A stretch of DNA of 64,000 bases from Alteromonas portus (lineage in GTDB: Bacteria > Pseudomonadota > Gammaproteobacteria > Enterobacterales > Alteromonadaceae): positions 186,001 to 250,000 of the forward strand of contig NZ_SWCO01000007.1 in the NCBI RefSeq assembly GCF_005117025.1, read 5' to 3'. The first letter of the stretch is position 1, and every line of letters begins with the position of its first letter. A program made the position numbers and the translations under genes. This document shows positions 8,891-19,782 of this stretch, one piece after another. Below the pieces are notes generated by a model. The model did no database searches, was not told where the DNA came from, and saw nothing but the letters and a program-made list of their open reading frames with translations.

Positions 8891-10456
8891 TTAGTCTTCC
8901 CTCGTTACTCGAAGCACTTCTTCAAGAGAGGTTTCACCCGCTAGCACCTTGCCGCAGCCGTCTTCACGGATGCTTGGAGTAGATGTTCTGATATAACGCT
9001 CAATGGCCTGTTCGCCCACGCCTTCGTGCATCATTTCACGCACTTTTTCATCTACCAATAATAGCTCGTGAATACCTGTACGACCGCGATATCCGGTTTG
9101 ATTACATGCGGCGCAGCCGTGAGGTTTGTAGATAGTGGTCTCGCTTGTGGCGCCCCGCCCCAATATTTCAAGCTCAGAGGCATCAGGCGTATGAGGCTTT
9201 TTGCAATCTGAGCACAGGGTACGTACAAGTCGCTGTGACAATACCGCCAATAAGCTCGATGACAGCAAGAAAGGCTCAATGCCCATATCTTCTAAACGAG
9301 TAATCGCGCCCGCAGCCGTGTTGGTATGCAGAGTGGAAAGCACCAAGTGACCGGTTAAACTGGCCTGAACTGCAATTTGAGCGGTTTCGATATCGCGGAT
9401 CTCACCCACCATGACTACGTCGGGGTCTTGACGCAAAATAGCGCGAAGCCCGCGGGCAAATGTCATATCTACACGGGGGTTAACTTGCGTTTGACCGATA
9501 CCTGGAAGATCAAATTCGATAGGATCTTCAACGGTTAAAATATTTCTGTCTCGCGAGTTTATTTCAGTTAGCCCTGCATACAGAGTGGTACTTTTACCCG
9601 AGCCTGTCGGGCCGGTAACCAGAATAATGCCGTGAGGCTTTCTGATAAGAGAAGAAAAATGGTTTCGGTTTTGAAGCGTCATGCCCAAATCTTCTAGATT
9701 TAAGCGTGCATTGTTTTTATCTAAAAGACGCAGCACTACGCGCTCGCCGTGACTTGAAGGCATAGTCGAAACACGCACATCCACCGCTCGCCCGGCAATA
9801 CGCAAAGTAATACGACCATCCTGAGGCACACGTTTTTCGGCGATGTCTAACTTCGCCATAACTTTAATACGCGATACCAACATAGATGAAAGCTTGCGAT
9901 TAGGACGCAAAATTTCGCGCAATACGCCATCTACGCGAAAACGAACGACAAGCTGGTTTTCAAAAGTTTCTATGTGAATATCCGACGCGCCTTCCTTAAT
10001 CGCTTCGCCCAACATAGCGTTGATAAGCTTGATGATAGGCGCATCATCTTCACTGTCTAATAAGTCTTCAGTGTCAGGCAAGTCTTCGGCAAGGGCGAAT
10101 AAATCACTTTCATTGCCGAGGTCTTCCATTAGCTGTTTAGCAGCTGAGCTATCTCGCTGGAATGCGCTGGTAAGCAGGCTTTCAAATTCGTTTGCTGGAA
10201 TCGTTTTCGGTACAAACGGTTCACCATAGAAGCGACGCACTTCGGCAAATACATCAAACGGCGTATTCTCTGTGAAATACAAAACCGCAGGGGTTTCATT
10301 AGTTTCTAGCAACACCTGATTGCGCTTTGCAAAGCTAAAAGAAAGCTGCTTTGGGCCGGCCTCCTCTTCAGGTAAACCGCCGTCTTCACCCATGGCTTCT
10401 AGGGCTTCTTCTTGCGCCTCTAGTGCTTGGGTAATTTGTTCGTCCTGCCCCGCCAT
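8891..10456 (-). CDS. gspE: type II secretion system ATPase GspE
   Basis: A 521-residue cytoplasmic secretion ATPase. It shows Walker [10 protein letters not shown] (about 280-288), the Asp and His boxes, Walker [13 protein letters not shown] (about 344), and a zinc-binding four-Cys module CSDCKK...CAACNQTG (about 413-450). I place the start at 10456 (MAGQDEQ), one base after the gspD stop. An in-frame upstream ATG at 10513 would put 19 Lys/Arg-rich residues inside the gspD coding region. GspE powers pseudopilus growth through GspL and GspF. Confidence 0.96.
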   Translation of the reverse strand: MAGQDEQITQALEAQEEALEAMGEDGGLPEEEAGPKQLSFSFAKRNQVLLETNETPAVLYFTENTPFDVFAEVRRFYGEPFVPKTIPANEFESLLTSAFQRDSSAAKQLMEDLGNESDLFALAEDLPDTEDLLDSEDDAPIIKLINAMLGEAIKEGASDIHIETFENQLVVRFRVDGVLREILRPNRKLSSMLVSRIKVMAKLDIAEKRVPQDGRITLRIAGRAVDVRVSTMPSSHGERVVLRLLDKNNARLNLEDLGMTLQNRNHFSSLIRKPHGIILVTGPTGSGKSTTLYAGLTEINSRDRNILTVEDPIEFDLPGIGQTQVNPRVDMTFARGLRAILRQDPDVVMVGEIRDIETAQIAVQASLTGHLVLSTLHTNTAAGAITRLEDMGIEPFLLSSSLLAVLSQRLVRTLCSDCKKPHTPDASELEILGRGATSETTIYKPHGCAACNQTGYRGRTGIHELLLVDEKVREMMHEGVGEQAIERYIRTSTPSIREDGCGKVLAGETSLEEVLRVTRED

Positions 10457-10457
10457 G

Positions 10458-12509
10458 TTAGTCGTTACCTTCTTCTTGTTTCTGCTTCTCTTTCTCTGAA
10501 AGGTACTCTTCAAATGAAGGTGGTAGGGCTAGTGCATCGTTCCATTCAGGCATGCTTGGCGTTTCAGCTGATGGCATGAGAGACACACCTTCTTGCTGAC
10601 GTTTTAGCTGTAGCGCTCGAATATAGTTGTATTTGCGATGACTGATTGAATTCATGGTTGCGCCGTCACGAACAATTGTCGGCTTCAAAAATACCATCAA
10701 GTTACGTTTGCGTTTACTGGTGGACGTAGATTTAAACAGGTGACCAAGAATAGGGATATCGCCTAACAAGGGTACTTTAGACACACTTTCTTGAACGTCT
10801 TCGTCAATCAACCCACCTAGTACGATAGTACCGCCATCATCAACGATTACTGTGGTTTTAATTTCACGTTTGTTGATTGAAATATCTACCGAGGTTGCAC
10901 CGCTTACGCTCGACACTTCTTGTTCAATAAGTAATTGAACTGCATCGCCTTCGTTAATTTGCGGCGTTACTTTAAGTTTGATACCCACTTCCTGGCGGTC
11001 TACGGTTTGGAATGGGTTAGAGTTGTTCGCACCAGTTGTAGTCCCTGTAATAATAGGCACTTCCTGACCTACAATGAAAAACGCTTCTTCGTTGTCCATG
11101 GTAGTAAGGTGAGGAGTGGCAAGAATATTAGAGTTGGTATCGGTACTTACTGCTTGCACCACCGCGCCCCAACCGTCTTCGATAATACCTGCAATTAGGC
11201 CGTTAGCGCTGCCTAAAAGGCTTGCCAAGGCGGTGTAATCACCCTCATCAGTGGTCGTTACAGTAACCACTTCGCCATCATCGGTTACATAAGCTTCAGT
11301 ATCAGTATCATCTTCTGCTTGCTTAAGGGCTACCGCTAGTGATCCAACAGGTACGACACCGTTGCTAAACTGCGTACCGCCACCTGCTTCAGAGGCCCAC
11401 TGAACACCCAATGTAGTGCCGTCGCCTTCAAAGACTTCAACGATAATGGCTTCAACTTGAACTTGTGCACGGCGAATATCAAGCTGACGTACTACCTCTT
11501 CTAACGAGCGCATCATGTCGGGTTCTGCGGTAATAACGATAGCATTGGAATCTTCATGTGCGTCAATGCTGATTTCACGGTTTGAGCTTGTTCTGCGCGA
11601 AGTAGTGCCACCGCCTTGTTCTTCTGCTTGAATGCTGGCTGATACGCCTTGAAGCACTTTAACTAAGTCTTCTGCTTTTGCGTAATTAAGAAACAGTACG
11701 CGAGTGTTGCCATTAGACTCAAGTTCTTGGTCCATGCGCTGAATAAGATTGATAAGACGCTGACGAGCCTTAATATCGCCGCTTACGATGACAGAGTTCG
11801 TTCTATCGTCTGCCACTACGCGTGGTTCAGATTTAGTACCTGTGTTCGCTTTGCCTTGTGACTTATTGATGCTTTCAATAATACGCACCATCTCAGAGGC
11901 TGATGCATAGCGAAGCTTAACAATTTCAACTTCCTCATCACCAGCGCGGTCAACGCGCTCAATAATTTCAACTAGTCGGTTCACTACCGCAGCACGGCCG
12001 GTCAGCATCATAACATTTGATGGGTCGTGGCTAACTACATTACCGCCGCCCGCTTGGTCATTTAGCTGACGTAAGATAGGTGCCAGCTCACGTACCGGTA
12101 CGTTATAAACAGGTACAACGCGGGTGATCATTTCATCGCCGTCGCGATTAGCGCCTTCAACAACCGGAATGTTAGATGTCTTCGCGTCTTTCGAGCGAAC
12201 AACTTTTAAAATACCGCTTGGCATTTCTACAACGGCAAAGTCGTACACTTGTAGTACGTTAAGGAAAAACTGGTAATACTGATCTTCGTTGAGCATGTCA
12301 TAACTGCGTACGCTTATTTTCCCACGTACGTTAGGATCGACAATAATGGTGCGCTCAAGGTTCTTACCAACAATATTAATGAATTCGTTAATGTCGGTAT
12401 CTTTAAAATTAGGCATGTATTCAGCGGCCGTAACCGAGAAACACAGAAGCGCTGTACACATGGCTGTGCTCAAGCGAGATAATAATTTTTGGCTAGTGCG
12501 CCTTTTCAT
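10458..12509 (-). CDS. gspD: type II secretion outer-membrane secretin GspD
   Basis: A 683-residue secretin that forms the outer-membrane channel. A signal peptide (about 1-29, ending SVTAA) is followed by N0 to N3 ring domains (to about residue 330) and the secretin C-domain, with the motifs [14 protein letters not shown] and [13 protein letters not shown], then a C-terminal S-domain-like tail. The start at 12509 (MKRRTSQ) is preferred because GAAGGAAG lies at good distance upstream; an ATG 15 bases earlier has poor spacing. The N3 region contains a Gly/Ser-rich loop ([13 protein letters not shown]). No GspS pilotin gene is adjacent. Confidence 0.96.
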   Translation of the reverse strand: MKRRTSQKLLSRLSTAMCTALLCFSVTAAEYMPNFKDTDINEFINIVGKNLERTIIVDPNVRGKISVRSYDMLNEDQYYQFFLNVLQVYDFAVVEMPSGILKVVRSKDAKTSNIPVVEGANRDGDEMITRVVPVYNVPVRELAPILRQLNDQAGGGNVVSHDPSNVMMLTGRAAVVNRLVEIIERVDRAGDEEVEIVKLRYASASEMVRIIESINKSQGKANTGTKSEPRVVADDRTNSVIVSGDIKARQRLINLIQRMDQELESNGNTRVLFLNYAKAEDLVKVLQGVSASIQAEEQGGGTTSRRTSSNREISIDAHEDSNAIVITAEPDMMRSLEEVVRQLDIRRAQVQVEAIIVEVFEGDGTTLGVQWASEAGGGTQFSNGVVPVGSLAVALKQAEDDTDTEAYVTDDGEVVTVTTTDEGDYTALASLLGSANGLIAGIIEDGWGAVVQAVSTDTNSNILATPHLTTMDNEEAFFIVGQEVPIITGTTTGANNSNPFQTVDRQEVGIKLKVTPQINEGDAVQLLIEQEVSSVSGATSVDISINKREIKTTVIVDDGGTIVLGGLIDEDVQESVSKVPLLGDIPILGHLFKSTSTSKRKRNLMVFLKPTIVRDGATMNSISHRKYNYIRALQLKRQQEGVSLMPSAETPSMPEWNDALALPPSFEEYLSEKEKQKQEEGND

Positions 12510-12607
12510 TCTAACTTCCTTCATTTCCTAACTTATCGATGACCGAATTGCTTTATTTATTATGCTGCTAACCTAGCGACAATATCGCGCTGCTACCGTT
12601 ATTGGTA

Positions 12608-13525
12608 TTAAGACTCAGGTAAATCTAGGTATAGCGTAGTTAAACTGCCATCTCGAATAATCGTTAATTCTATCGTTTGTGCGTTGCGAAGCTCAGACAA
12701 TGCCTCTTGCGATTGCTGCAAGTCGGTAAGGTCTAGCCCGTTAATTTGTGTAATCACGTCGCCAGCCTGAAGTCCAGCCGATTTAAATAGTTCAGGCTCT
12801 TTGCCAGGACTCACCTGATAACCGATAAGCTGGCCTTCTTCGGTTTTCGGCGATATTGAAATAAAGTCTGTGAAGTTAGCTGGACGCTCTCGCAGAGCTG
12901 CGGTTGCTTCTAGCGCTTCTTCGCTAAGCTCTACTACATCTTCTTCCTCTTCCTCTGGCTCAGGTCGGTTCCTTGCTTGCATTTCACGGCGGCGATTAGC
13001 TTCATCGTAATCAATACCGTCAAGCATCAGAGTTTCGTTTCTTACCCCGTTCTTAATGATAACGCGGTCGTTATACACTTTTTGCAACGTGGCATTAGTG
13101 CCTTCAATTTTTTCGCCCAAACCATACACCGCTTGGCTACCGCGGTTTTCGATAATAGCGGTGCCAGCGTCTTGTTCTGAACTGGCTACAACGCCCGTTA
13201 ACGTTAAGTTTAAGCGCGTTTCTGGCGCGTCAGTCACCTCGGCGACCGGTTCAGCAGGCTTGGCTGCTGCATTACCAAATAAATTCAGCTGTTGTATTTT
13301 GGCAATGTTGACCCCATTTTGGCCTGACGACGAAGAAATAACCGGAGCACGGCTTACTGTGGGTGTCGCAGATAGTTGAGGTTCGGGTATAATTCGCCAC
13401 ACGAGTTTGGCAGCAAATGCAATTAAATACAGGCTGAGCAGAACCACTACGATGGTATGTAGCTGTTTTTGATGCTGGTTCAGATAAACAACCAGAGATT
13501 GTGGGTTGGGTTTATTGAATGTCAT
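12608..13525 (-). CDS. gspC: type II secretion system protein GspC
   Basis: A 305-residue inner-membrane protein linking the platform to the secretin. It has one membrane helix (about 21-42, TIVVVLLSLYLIAFAAKLVW) and a homology region (about 85-165) that binds GspD N0. A very acidic linker (PEPEEEEEDVVELSEE, about 193-208) precedes a C-terminal PDZ domain (about 225-300, with LQAGDVITQINGLDL). First gene of the operon. Its promoter must lie in the 129-base divergent gap shared with hslR. Confidence 0.95.
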   Translation of the reverse strand: MTFNKPNPQSLVVYLNQHQKQLHTIVVVLLSLYLIAFAAKLVWRIIPEPQLSATPTVSRAPVISSSSGQNGVNIAKIQQLNLFGNAAAKPAEPVAEVTDAPETRLNLTLTGVVASSEQDAGTAIIENRGSQAVYGLGEKIEGTNATLQKVYNDRVIIKNGVRNETLMLDGIDYDEANRRREMQARNRPEPEEEEEDVVELSEEALEATAALRERPANFTDFISISPKTEEGQLIGYQVSPGKEPELFKSAGLQAGDVITQINGLDLTDLQQSQEALSELRNAQTIELTIIRDGSLTTLYLDLPES

Positions 13526-13654
13526 GCTGCCACTGATGGTACTGCTTTATTATAATATAGTGAATTTTTGGTTAACCGCGCTTTAGCAAACCCATAATAG
13601 CCTAGTAAAGGTGAGGGTCACAACACTAAAGCCACACCATTACGAAATTATTAC

Positions 13655-14059
13655 ATGAGCCAATCGGAAACTAACAATACACCACAAAACGTCAGGCTGG
13701 ACAAGTGGCTATGGGCTGCAAGGTTCTTCAAAACCCGTGCAATTGCAAGAGACATGGTGCAGTCGGGAAAAGTCCAGTACAACGGGCAACGAGCCAAACC
13801 TGGTAAACATGTAGAGCTTGGCGCCATGATTAAAGTTCCCTCCGGATGGGATAATCGTGAAATTAAAGTGCTAGGCTTAAGCGACAAGCGTTTGAGCGCC
13901 CCTTTGGCGCAGGCTCTTTTTGAAGAGACGATGGAAAGTGTAACAAAACGTGAAGAAAACCAAACGGCGCGGAAAATGAACGCCTTTCACAGCCCTAAAC
14001 CAGATCATAGACCTGATAAAAAGCAGCGACGACAGATTATTAAATTTAAGCAGCAATAA
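13655..14059 (+). CDS. hslR: ribosome-associated heat shock protein Hsp15
   Basis: A 134-residue S4-domain RNA-binding protein, close to the 133 residues of E. coli Hsp15. The S4 motif runs over about residues 12-70 (VRLDKWLWAARFFKTRA, then VQYNGQRAKPGKHVE), and a Lys/Arg-rich C-terminal tail follows. Hsp15 rescues stalled 50S subunits that carry a nascent chain. The stop is followed closely by hslO, so the two form an operon, as in other gammaproteobacteria. I see no convincing sigma-32 promoter upstream. Confidence 0.95.
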   Translation: MSQSETNNTPQNVRLDKWLWAARFFKTRAIARDMVQSGKVQYNGQRAKPGKHVELGAMIKVPSGWDNREIKVLGLSDKRLSAPLAQALFEETMESVTKREENQTARKMNAFHSPKPDHRPDKKQRRQIIKFKQQ

Positions 14060-14082
14060 TGAGCTGCTCAACAGGATTAGTT

Positions 14083-14982
14083 ATGAGCGATTTCGATAAA
14101 TTACACCGCTTCTTATTTACCCAAGCTAACGTTCGTGGCGAATTGGTTCGTCTTGATGAGAGCTTAAAGCAAATTGTGCACAGCTATGAATACCCTGTGC
14201 AAATTCAAACATTGCTAAGTGAAATGGCGGCAGCAACATCACTACTGACGGCAACCCTTAAGTTTAAAGGTGAAATTTCACTTCAAATTCAAAGCAAAGG
14301 GCCGGTAAGCTACGCGGTATTAAACGCCACTCACGAACAAACGCTGCGCGGTGTGGCGCGCTGGGACGAGACATTAGAAACATTGCCAGAAACGTTTTCT
14401 GAGCTGTTGTCTCAGGCGGTACTGGTTATTACTATCACTCCAGATGAAGGCGAGCGTTATCAGGGCGTTGTCGCATTAGATAAACCTTCACTAGCTGACT
14501 GTATTGAAGGTTACTTTGCTCAGTCTGAACAGCTAGCGACGAGCGTGCACCTAATGACTGACATGAGCGACCCTAAAAACGCGAAAGCGTCGGGTGTGTT
14601 GCTGCAAGTATTGCCCACCGATGCCAGCGCTACGGATGTGTCGCAAGCCAATGAGTTTGCTCATATCTCTAAACTTACTCAAACATTGACCAAAGAAGAG
14701 ATGTTTTCTTTGTCGGTTGAAGATATTTTATATCGCCTTTACCACCAAGAAGATGTGGAAGTGTACCCTGCTAAGGGCGTAACCTTTGCTTGTTCATGCT
14801 CGAGGGAGCGAAGCGCAGAAGCACTTCGTCACGTGGAGAAGTCTGAACTTCACGCGATTATTGCTGAAGAAGGTGCAATCAAAATGAACTGCCAGTACTG
14901 TCATGCTGAATACCGCTTCGATAGTATCGACGTAGAAGCCATTCACAGCGGCAACTTCGACGCTCCGTCTTCTAATCAGTAA
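14083..14982 (+). CDS. hslO: redox-regulated chaperone Hsp33
   Basis: A 299-residue holdase chaperone activated by oxidation. The N-terminal domain begins with KLHRFLFTQANVRGELVRL. The C-terminal zinc switch has CSCSRER (about 238) and NCQYCHAEY (about 270), i.e. the CxC...CxxC set that releases zinc when oxidised. The start at 14083 aligns with known Hsp33 starts and has AGGA upstream. An ATG at 14059 that overlaps the hslR stop (TAATG) would add eight residues and may serve coupling. A strong terminator follows at 15004. Confidence 0.96.
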   Translation: MSDFDKLHRFLFTQANVRGELVRLDESLKQIVHSYEYPVQIQTLLSEMAAATSLLTATLKFKGEISLQIQSKGPVSYAVLNATHEQTLRGVARWDETLETLPETFSELLSQAVLVITITPDEGERYQGVVALDKPSLADCIEGYFAQSEQLATSVHLMTDMSDPKNAKASGVLLQVLPTDASATDVSQANEFAHISKLTQTLTKEEMFSLSVEDILYRLYHQEDVEVYPAKGVTFACSCSRERSAEALRHVEKSELHAIIAEEGAIKMNCQYCHAEYRFDSIDVEAIHSGNFDAPSSNQ

Positions 14983-15003
14983 CTACTGGTCTACTGCTAT
15001 GTT

Positions 15004-15032
15004 AAAGCACCTTCTATTGAAGGTGCTTTTTC
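15004..15032 (+). terminator. terminator of hslR-hslO
   Basis: An 11-bp stem AAAGCACCTTC/GAAGGTGCTTT with loop TATT and a trailing T-run, 21 bases after the hslO stop. Confidence 0.9.
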
Positions 15033-15427
15033 GTTTCAGAACGCCTCGCAGTATATATCAATTGATTCGCGCAACACTTCACTTGTGGTCAAGAAGTGAC
15101 CAGTAGTAAGTGTTTAACTTTTCTCCACAGTCCCACTTTCCTTTTATTTCTGTTTCAGTGAAAGTTTTCACTCGCTTTTTCAAAAAAAATTTCATCATTT
15201 TATTTTGAAATTCATCGATCAATATAGGTTTTCTAATCCCTATTTTTGCATTTATATCCAAGGTAAAGGCTTTCCTTGTAATTAATTTACAATATTTATG
15301 AAATTTGCATGTGCTAAATAGTGAGTATGTGTTTTATAAATGCTCGCAAGGCCTTGTTTACATTACACTCAAAGAGGTGATACTTTTTTGAAAGTGCTTT
15401 TGAAAAATTACATATAAGGTAACAGCC
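15033..15427. other. AT-rich intergenic region upstream of pckA
   Basis: About 395 bases without a convincing gene. It contains an inverted repeat TGGTCA-AGAAG-TGACCA (15086-15102) and a weak promoter candidate for pckA, TTTACA (15357-15362), 18 bases, TACTTT (15381-15386). A minus-strand 60-codon open frame (15079-15261) begins with TTG and is compositionally AT-driven; I do not accept it as a gene. The length suggests regulated expression of pckA, but I cannot identify the regulator. Confidence 0.5.
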
Positions 15428-16990
15428 ATGACCGCAGCAGCCTCTATTCAAACGGAACTGAAAATAACGCCACTCACCGACCTGCCTAATGCAGAACTTA
15501 TCGAACGCGCCGTATTGCGCGGCGAAGGTGTGCTAGATAAAAACGGTGCGCTTGTCGTTGAAACCGGCAAACGTACGGGCCGCTCTCCAAACGATAGATT
15601 TATTGTTAAAGAGCCAACAACAGAAAATGATATCGATTGGGGCAAGGTGAACAAACCTTTTGATTCCGACAAATTCGATGCACTGTGGGACCGCGTTGAA
15701 GCTTACCTGTCTACCCAAGAACACTTTCTTTCACACCTTCAAGTGGGCTCTGACCCCGAGCATGCTTTATCGCTTGAAGTAAGAACCCAAACCGCATGGC
15801 AGCATGTTTTTGCCCGTAACCTGTTTATTATTCCAGAGCAGTGGAATGTTAAAGGCGAACAGCCTTGGCAAATCTTAAACGTACCTGGTTTCACTTGTGA
15901 GCCAGAGCGTGACGGCACAAACAGTGATGGCACAGTTATCATCAACTTCGCGAAAAAGCGCGTACTGCTTGCGGGCATGCGTTACGCGGGTGAAATGAAA
16001 AAAGCCATGTTCTCAGTGCAAAACTTCCTGCTTCCAGCGAAAGACGTACTACCTATGCACTGTTCAGCCAACGTGGGTGAAGAAGGCGATGTGACCTTGT
16101 TCTTTGGCCTTTCAGGTACTGGCAAAACCACGCTCTCAGCCGATCCTAAGCGTTTCTTGATTGGAGACGACGAGCACGGCTGGGCACCAGGTAGCGTATT
16201 TAATATCGAAGGTGGTTGCTACGCTAAATGTATCGACCTATCTCAAAAGAACGAGCCAGTAATTTGGAATGCCATCAAGTTTGGTACCATTCTAGAAAAC
16301 GTAGTGCTTGATGAAACGCGCACGCCAGATTATACCGACACATCGTTAACCCAAAACTCACGTGCGGCCTACCCGCTTTCGCACATTGAAAAGCGCGTTG
16401 CTGAAAACCGAGGCGGCGAACCTCGCTCAGTCGTATTTTTGACCTGTGACGTAAGTGGCGTATTGCCTCCTGTTTCAGTGCTAAGTGAAGAAGCTGCGGC
16501 GTATCACTTCCTAAGCGGTTATACAGCGAAAGTCGGCTCTACTGAAATTGGCTCTACTAGCGATATTGAGTCAACCTTCTCAACCTGTTTTGGTGCGCCT
16601 TTCTTCCCACGTCCAGCAGGCGTGTATGCAGAGCTTCTGATTAAGCGTGTTAAAGCGTTCGGCGCTAAGGTTTACTTGGTTAATACGGGTTGGACAGGCG
16701 GCCCTTACGGCACAGGTAGCCGTTTTGATATCCCTACTACACGCGCCATCATCGACGCAATTGTATCGGGCAATTTGGCTGATGTTGAAACCCAACACAT
16801 TGACGCGTTAAACCTAGATGTGCCTGTGGCAGTAGACGGTGTAGACAGCAATTTGCTTGTGCCTCAGAACACATGGGCTGACAAAGAGAAGTACAACGAA
16901 TACGCCGCTAACTTAGTTAGTGACTTTAAACAGAACTTTGAAAAATACGACGTTAGCGACGCTATCGTTAAAGCCGGGCCGGGTAACTAA
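15428..16990 (+). CDS. pckA: phosphoenolpyruvate carboxykinase (ATP)
   Basis: A 520-residue cytoplasmic enzyme converting oxaloacetate and ATP to PEP, CO2 and ADP, the entry step of gluconeogenesis. It shows the P-loop [12 protein letters not shown] (about 224-235), the metal-binding LIGDDEHGW and the motif [23 protein letters not shown] sits 5 bases before the ATG. This is the ATP-dependent (bacterial/yeast) type by length and motifs, not the GTP type. It is monocistronic, bounded by a long AT-rich leader and a strong terminator at 17044. Confidence 0.97.
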   Translation: MTAAASIQTELKITPLTDLPNAELIERAVLRGEGVLDKNGALVVETGKRTGRSPNDRFIVKEPTTENDIDWGKVNKPFDSDKFDALWDRVEAYLSTQEHFLSHLQVGSDPEHALSLEVRTQTAWQHVFARNLFIIPEQWNVKGEQPWQILNVPGFTCEPERDGTNSDGTVIINFAKKRVLLAGMRYAGEMKKAMFSVQNFLLPAKDVLPMHCSANVGEEGDVTLFFGLSGTGKTTLSADPKRFLIGDDEHGWAPGSVFNIEGGCYAKCIDLSQKNEPVIWNAIKFGTILENVVLDETRTPDYTDTSLTQNSRAAYPLSHIEKRVAENRGGEPRSVVFLTCDVSGVLPPVSVLSEEAAAYHFLSGYTAKVGSTEIGSTSDIESTFSTCFGAPFFPRPAGVYAELLIKRVKAFGAKVYLVNTGWTGGPYGTGSRFDIPTTRAIIDAIVSGNLADVETQHIDALNLDVPVAVDGVDSNLLVPQNTWADKEKYNEYAANLVSDFKQNFEKYDVSDAIVKAGPGN

Positions 16991-17043
16991 CACTCGGTTC
17001 GCCCCTTCCCAACGTTCATCACACTCAACGTGATTGATGTTTT

Positions 17044-17070
17044 GCCCGCACCGTGTTGCGGGCTTTTTTT
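17044..17070 (+). terminator. pckA terminator
   Basis: A 7-bp G+C-rich stem GCCCGCA/TGCGGGC with a six-base loop, followed by seven T, 53 bases after the pckA stop. Confidence 0.9.
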
Positions 17071-17162
17071 GTATTATTGTTAACAAATTTAACATTATGA
17101 ATACGTATGTTTATTTAAGTTGAGCAATGCACTGGCTATCATTCACCGTACACAAGTAGGCT

Positions 17163-17193
17163 TTAATTAAGCGCGCTCGTTAATTAAGTGCGG
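17163..17193. promoter_or_regulatory. direct repeat upstream of the GH31 gene
   Basis: TTAATTAAGCGCG (17163-17175) and TTAATTAAGTGCG (17180-17192) are near-identical 13-base units 17 bases apart, 32 bases before the GH31 start codon. They could be tandem operator half-sites. The regulator is unknown. Confidence 0.4.
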
Positions 17194-17224
17194 TTCGCTA
17201 AGAAGCATAAAAAAGGTTTTGAGC

Positions 17225-19648
17225 ATGATAGACAGGAAACAGCGTATAGCACTTGCATGTGCTGGTTTGGCATTTTTCTCGGTATATTCGGTAGCCGAAG
17301 TTCAAACAGCAACACTGGAAAAAGCAACGCTAAATATTGATACGGATACCAATGACTTCACGATAAGCGTGTTGCACGATAGAGGCTTTCAAGTAACGTA
17401 TCTTACTGATGATAATGGTACGCCTTACGTAAATCTTCCGTCTATGGCGCTTCCCGAGCCCGCGTTGACTGATGTTACAAACAAAACAGCTAACGATGTA
17501 GAGCTAGTTGAAACCGCGACAACCCTAACCTTAAAGCTCAACAATATTGCAGCGCATGTTGATAAGGCGACACACGCTATCAGCTATTCTGTTGACGGCA
17601 AAATCGTCGCGAAAGAACAAGGCGGACTAAGTATTTCCAGTAAAGAAGTCAGCCTGTCGTTTGCGCTAGGTGAAAACGAGAAACTTTATGGTGGCGGCCA
17701 GCGGGTTTTAGGTATGGATCGTCGTGGTCATAGCATGCCGCTATATAACAAAGCACACTATGGTTACACCACGTCTTCACACCAAATGTACTTTGGCTTG
17801 TCGGCCGTGATGTCATCAAAAAATTATAGTGTATTGTTCGATAACACCGCTTCTGGCGAGATAGATATTGGCAAAACGAACAGCGACGAGTTGCTATTTA
17901 AGGCACAAGGCGGCCGTGCTAGCTACATCATGGTGTTGGGTGAAAATTTAGAAGACACGGTTACGAATACGGTAGCAGTAACGGGAAAACAGCCGCTTCC
18001 ACCGCGTTGGCTGTTAGGTAACTTTGCGTCTCGCTTTGGTTATAAGTCTCAGCAGCAGGTCATGGATGTTGTCGATCAGTTCAATCAGCAAGATATTCCT
18101 GTAGACGCCGTCGTACTTGACCTTTATTGGTTTGGTAAGGATGTAAAAGGGCATATGGGCAATTTAAGCTGGGACACTGAGGCGTTTCCGGCACCTGAAA
18201 CCATGATAGCGAGTCTTCGTGAGCAAGACGTTAAAACAGTGCTGATTACTGAGCCGTTTATACTCACTACCTCTAAACAATGGGAAAGTGCTGTTGCTGC
18301 CGATGCACTTGCTGCGAAAGAAGATGGCTCGCCTTACACGTTCGATTTTTACTTCGGCAATACAGGGTTGGTTGACGTTTTCAGCGAAAAGGGACAAGAC
18401 TGGTTTTGGTCGTTCTATGAAAAGCTAGCTGCACAGGGCGTTGCAGGCTGGTGGGGCGATCTTGGCGAGCCAGAAGTTCACCCTGACGATATTCAGCATA
18501 TGTGGCAATCCACAAAAGTCAGCGGCGCAGAAGTGCACAATGCCTATGGCCACCAGTGGGCAAAAACCGTATACAACAACCTAACGGTGTTGCAACCCAA
18601 TACACGTCCTTTTGTACTCATGCGTTCAGGGTTTCTAGGTAGTCAACGCTTTGGTATGGTGCCGTGGACAGGGGACGTAAGCCGCAGTTGGGGCGGGCTT
18701 AAGCCACAGGTAGAATTAGCACTTCAAATGAGTGTCTTTGGTATGGCGTATACCCATTCCGACTTAGGTGGGTTTGCAGGAGGCGAAACCTTTGATGCCG
18801 AGCTTTATACAAGATGGCTTCAATTTGGTACCTTTTCACCGGTATTTAGGCCTCATGCTCAAGATAATATTGCGCCAGAGCCAGTTTTCCACGCCGACCC
18901 CGTAAAGTCGATTGCGCGCAAGTTTATTCAACTTCGCTACGACATGCTGCCTTATAACTATTCACTGGCCTTTGAAAATGCGCTTTACGGCACGCCATTA
19001 ATGCGACCGTTAGCTATGGCCTACGGTGATAGCGATTGGTTTGAAAATGCAGACAGTTATTTGTGGGGCAATGGGTTATTAGTTTCGCCTGTAACTCGCG
19101 CAAATCAAACGGTTTGGCCGACCAAGCTGCCTGAAGGTGTATGGTTTGATTTTTTCTCTGATACGAAATACGAAGGTGGTCAAACCGTTAACTACCCACT
19201 AAGCCAAAATAATTTCCCTGTGTGGGTAAGAGCAGGAAGCTTTATGCCAATGGCTAAAGGGCTTAGCCGTACAGAGCAGTTTGATGCACGTAAAATAGAA
19301 ATGCATTACTGGCACGACAATTCAGTAAATTCATCTTCATATACTTATTATGAAGATGACGGCAAAAATCCAGCGTCTGTCGAAAAGGGGTTGTACACTA
19401 GGTTACTGCTAAGTGCCTCATTTGAAGATGATAACGCACTTACTCTTACTCTTGAGAGCGATGGCAGCTATGTAGGTATGCCAAAGCAGCGCAATATCAC
19501 TTATGTAGTACATGGTTTCAGCGAAAAGCCACAAAGTGTTTCCATTGACGGCAATAGCATACCAGTAACATGGGACGACAAAGGGAAAACGCTTTCACTT
19601 GCATTTTCCTGCGACTATCAGCAGTCGGTTGAGATAGTGATCATGTGA
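17225..19648 (+). CDS. exported GH31 alpha-glucosidase or alpha-transglucosidase
   Basis: An 807-residue glycoside hydrolase of family 31 with an N-terminal signal peptide (about 1-22, ACAGLAFFSVYSVAE). A beta-sandwich (with YGGGQRVLGMDRRGHSMPLY) is followed by a (beta/alpha)8 barrel and C-terminal beta domains. The expected nucleophile is Asp412 in WWGDLGEPEVHP and the acid/base Asp484 in WTGDVSRSW. From memory, this layout and residue number match Cellvibrio Agd31B, an oligosaccharide 4-alpha-glucosyltransferase, so transfer rather than hydrolysis is possible. The start is the ATG at 17225, with AAAAGG 8 bases upstream; a TTG at 17219 is too close to it. An MFS gene follows. Confidence 0.92.
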   Translation: MIDRKQRIALACAGLAFFSVYSVAEVQTATLEKATLNIDTDTNDFTISVLHDRGFQVTYLTDDNGTPYVNLPSMALPEPALTDVTNKTANDVELVETATTLTLKLNNIAAHVDKATHAISYSVDGKIVAKEQGGLSISSKEVSLSFALGENEKLYGGGQRVLGMDRRGHSMPLYNKAHYGYTTSSHQMYFGLSAVMSSKNYSVLFDNTASGEIDIGKTNSDELLFKAQGGRASYIMVLGENLEDTVTNTVAVTGKQPLPPRWLLGNFASRFGYKSQQQVMDVVDQFNQQDIPVDAVVLDLYWFGKDVKGHMGNLSWDTEAFPAPETMIASLREQDVKTVLITEPFILTTSKQWESAVAADALAAKEDGSPYTFDFYFGNTGLVDVFSEKGQDWFWSFYEKLAAQGVAGWWGDLGEPEVHPDDIQHMWQSTKVSGAEVHNAYGHQWAKTVYNNLTVLQPNTRPFVLMRSGFLGSQRFGMVPWTGDVSRSWGGLKPQVELALQMSVFGMAYTHSDLGGFAGGETFDAELYTRWLQFGTFSPVFRPHAQDNIAPEPVFHADPVKSIARKFIQLRYDMLPYNYSLAFENALYGTPLMRPLAMAYGDSDWFENADSYLWGNGLLVSPVTRANQTVWPTKLPEGVWFDFFSDTKYEGGQTVNYPLSQNNFPVWVRAGSFMPMAKGLSRTEQFDARKIEMHYWHDNSVNSSSYTYYEDDGKNPASVEKGLYTRLLLSASFEDDNALTLTLESDGSYVGMPKQRNITYVVHGFSEKPQSVSIDGNSIPVTWDDKGKTLSLAFSCDYQQSVEIVIM

Positions 19649-19660
19649 TAATAATCGGCC

Positions 19661-19683
19661 GCTGACTTACATTAAAAGTCAGC
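19661..19683. repeat. hairpin between the GH31 and MFS genes
   Basis: An 8-bp stem GCTGACTT/AAGTCAGC just after the GH31 stop, without a T-run. It may be a processing or attenuating hairpin in a shared transcript. Confidence 0.4.
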
Positions 19684-19782
19684 TTCCCCAGAGGGTTCAC
19701 TTCGTGGTTAGCGGTACATCTCTACGTTGTGCCCTCACACCCGTATCCGATGTCTTAAACTGATGTCAACCATGGAGCCTAA

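Noticed and set aside
10457-10513. Longer N-terminus for GspE
   Set aside because: The extra 19 codons lie inside gspD and translate to a Lys/Arg-rich stretch not typical of GspE.
15079-15261. 60-codon open frame on the minus strand upstream of pckA
   Set aside because: TTG start, no ribosome site, AT-driven composition and no recognisable homology; treated as chance.
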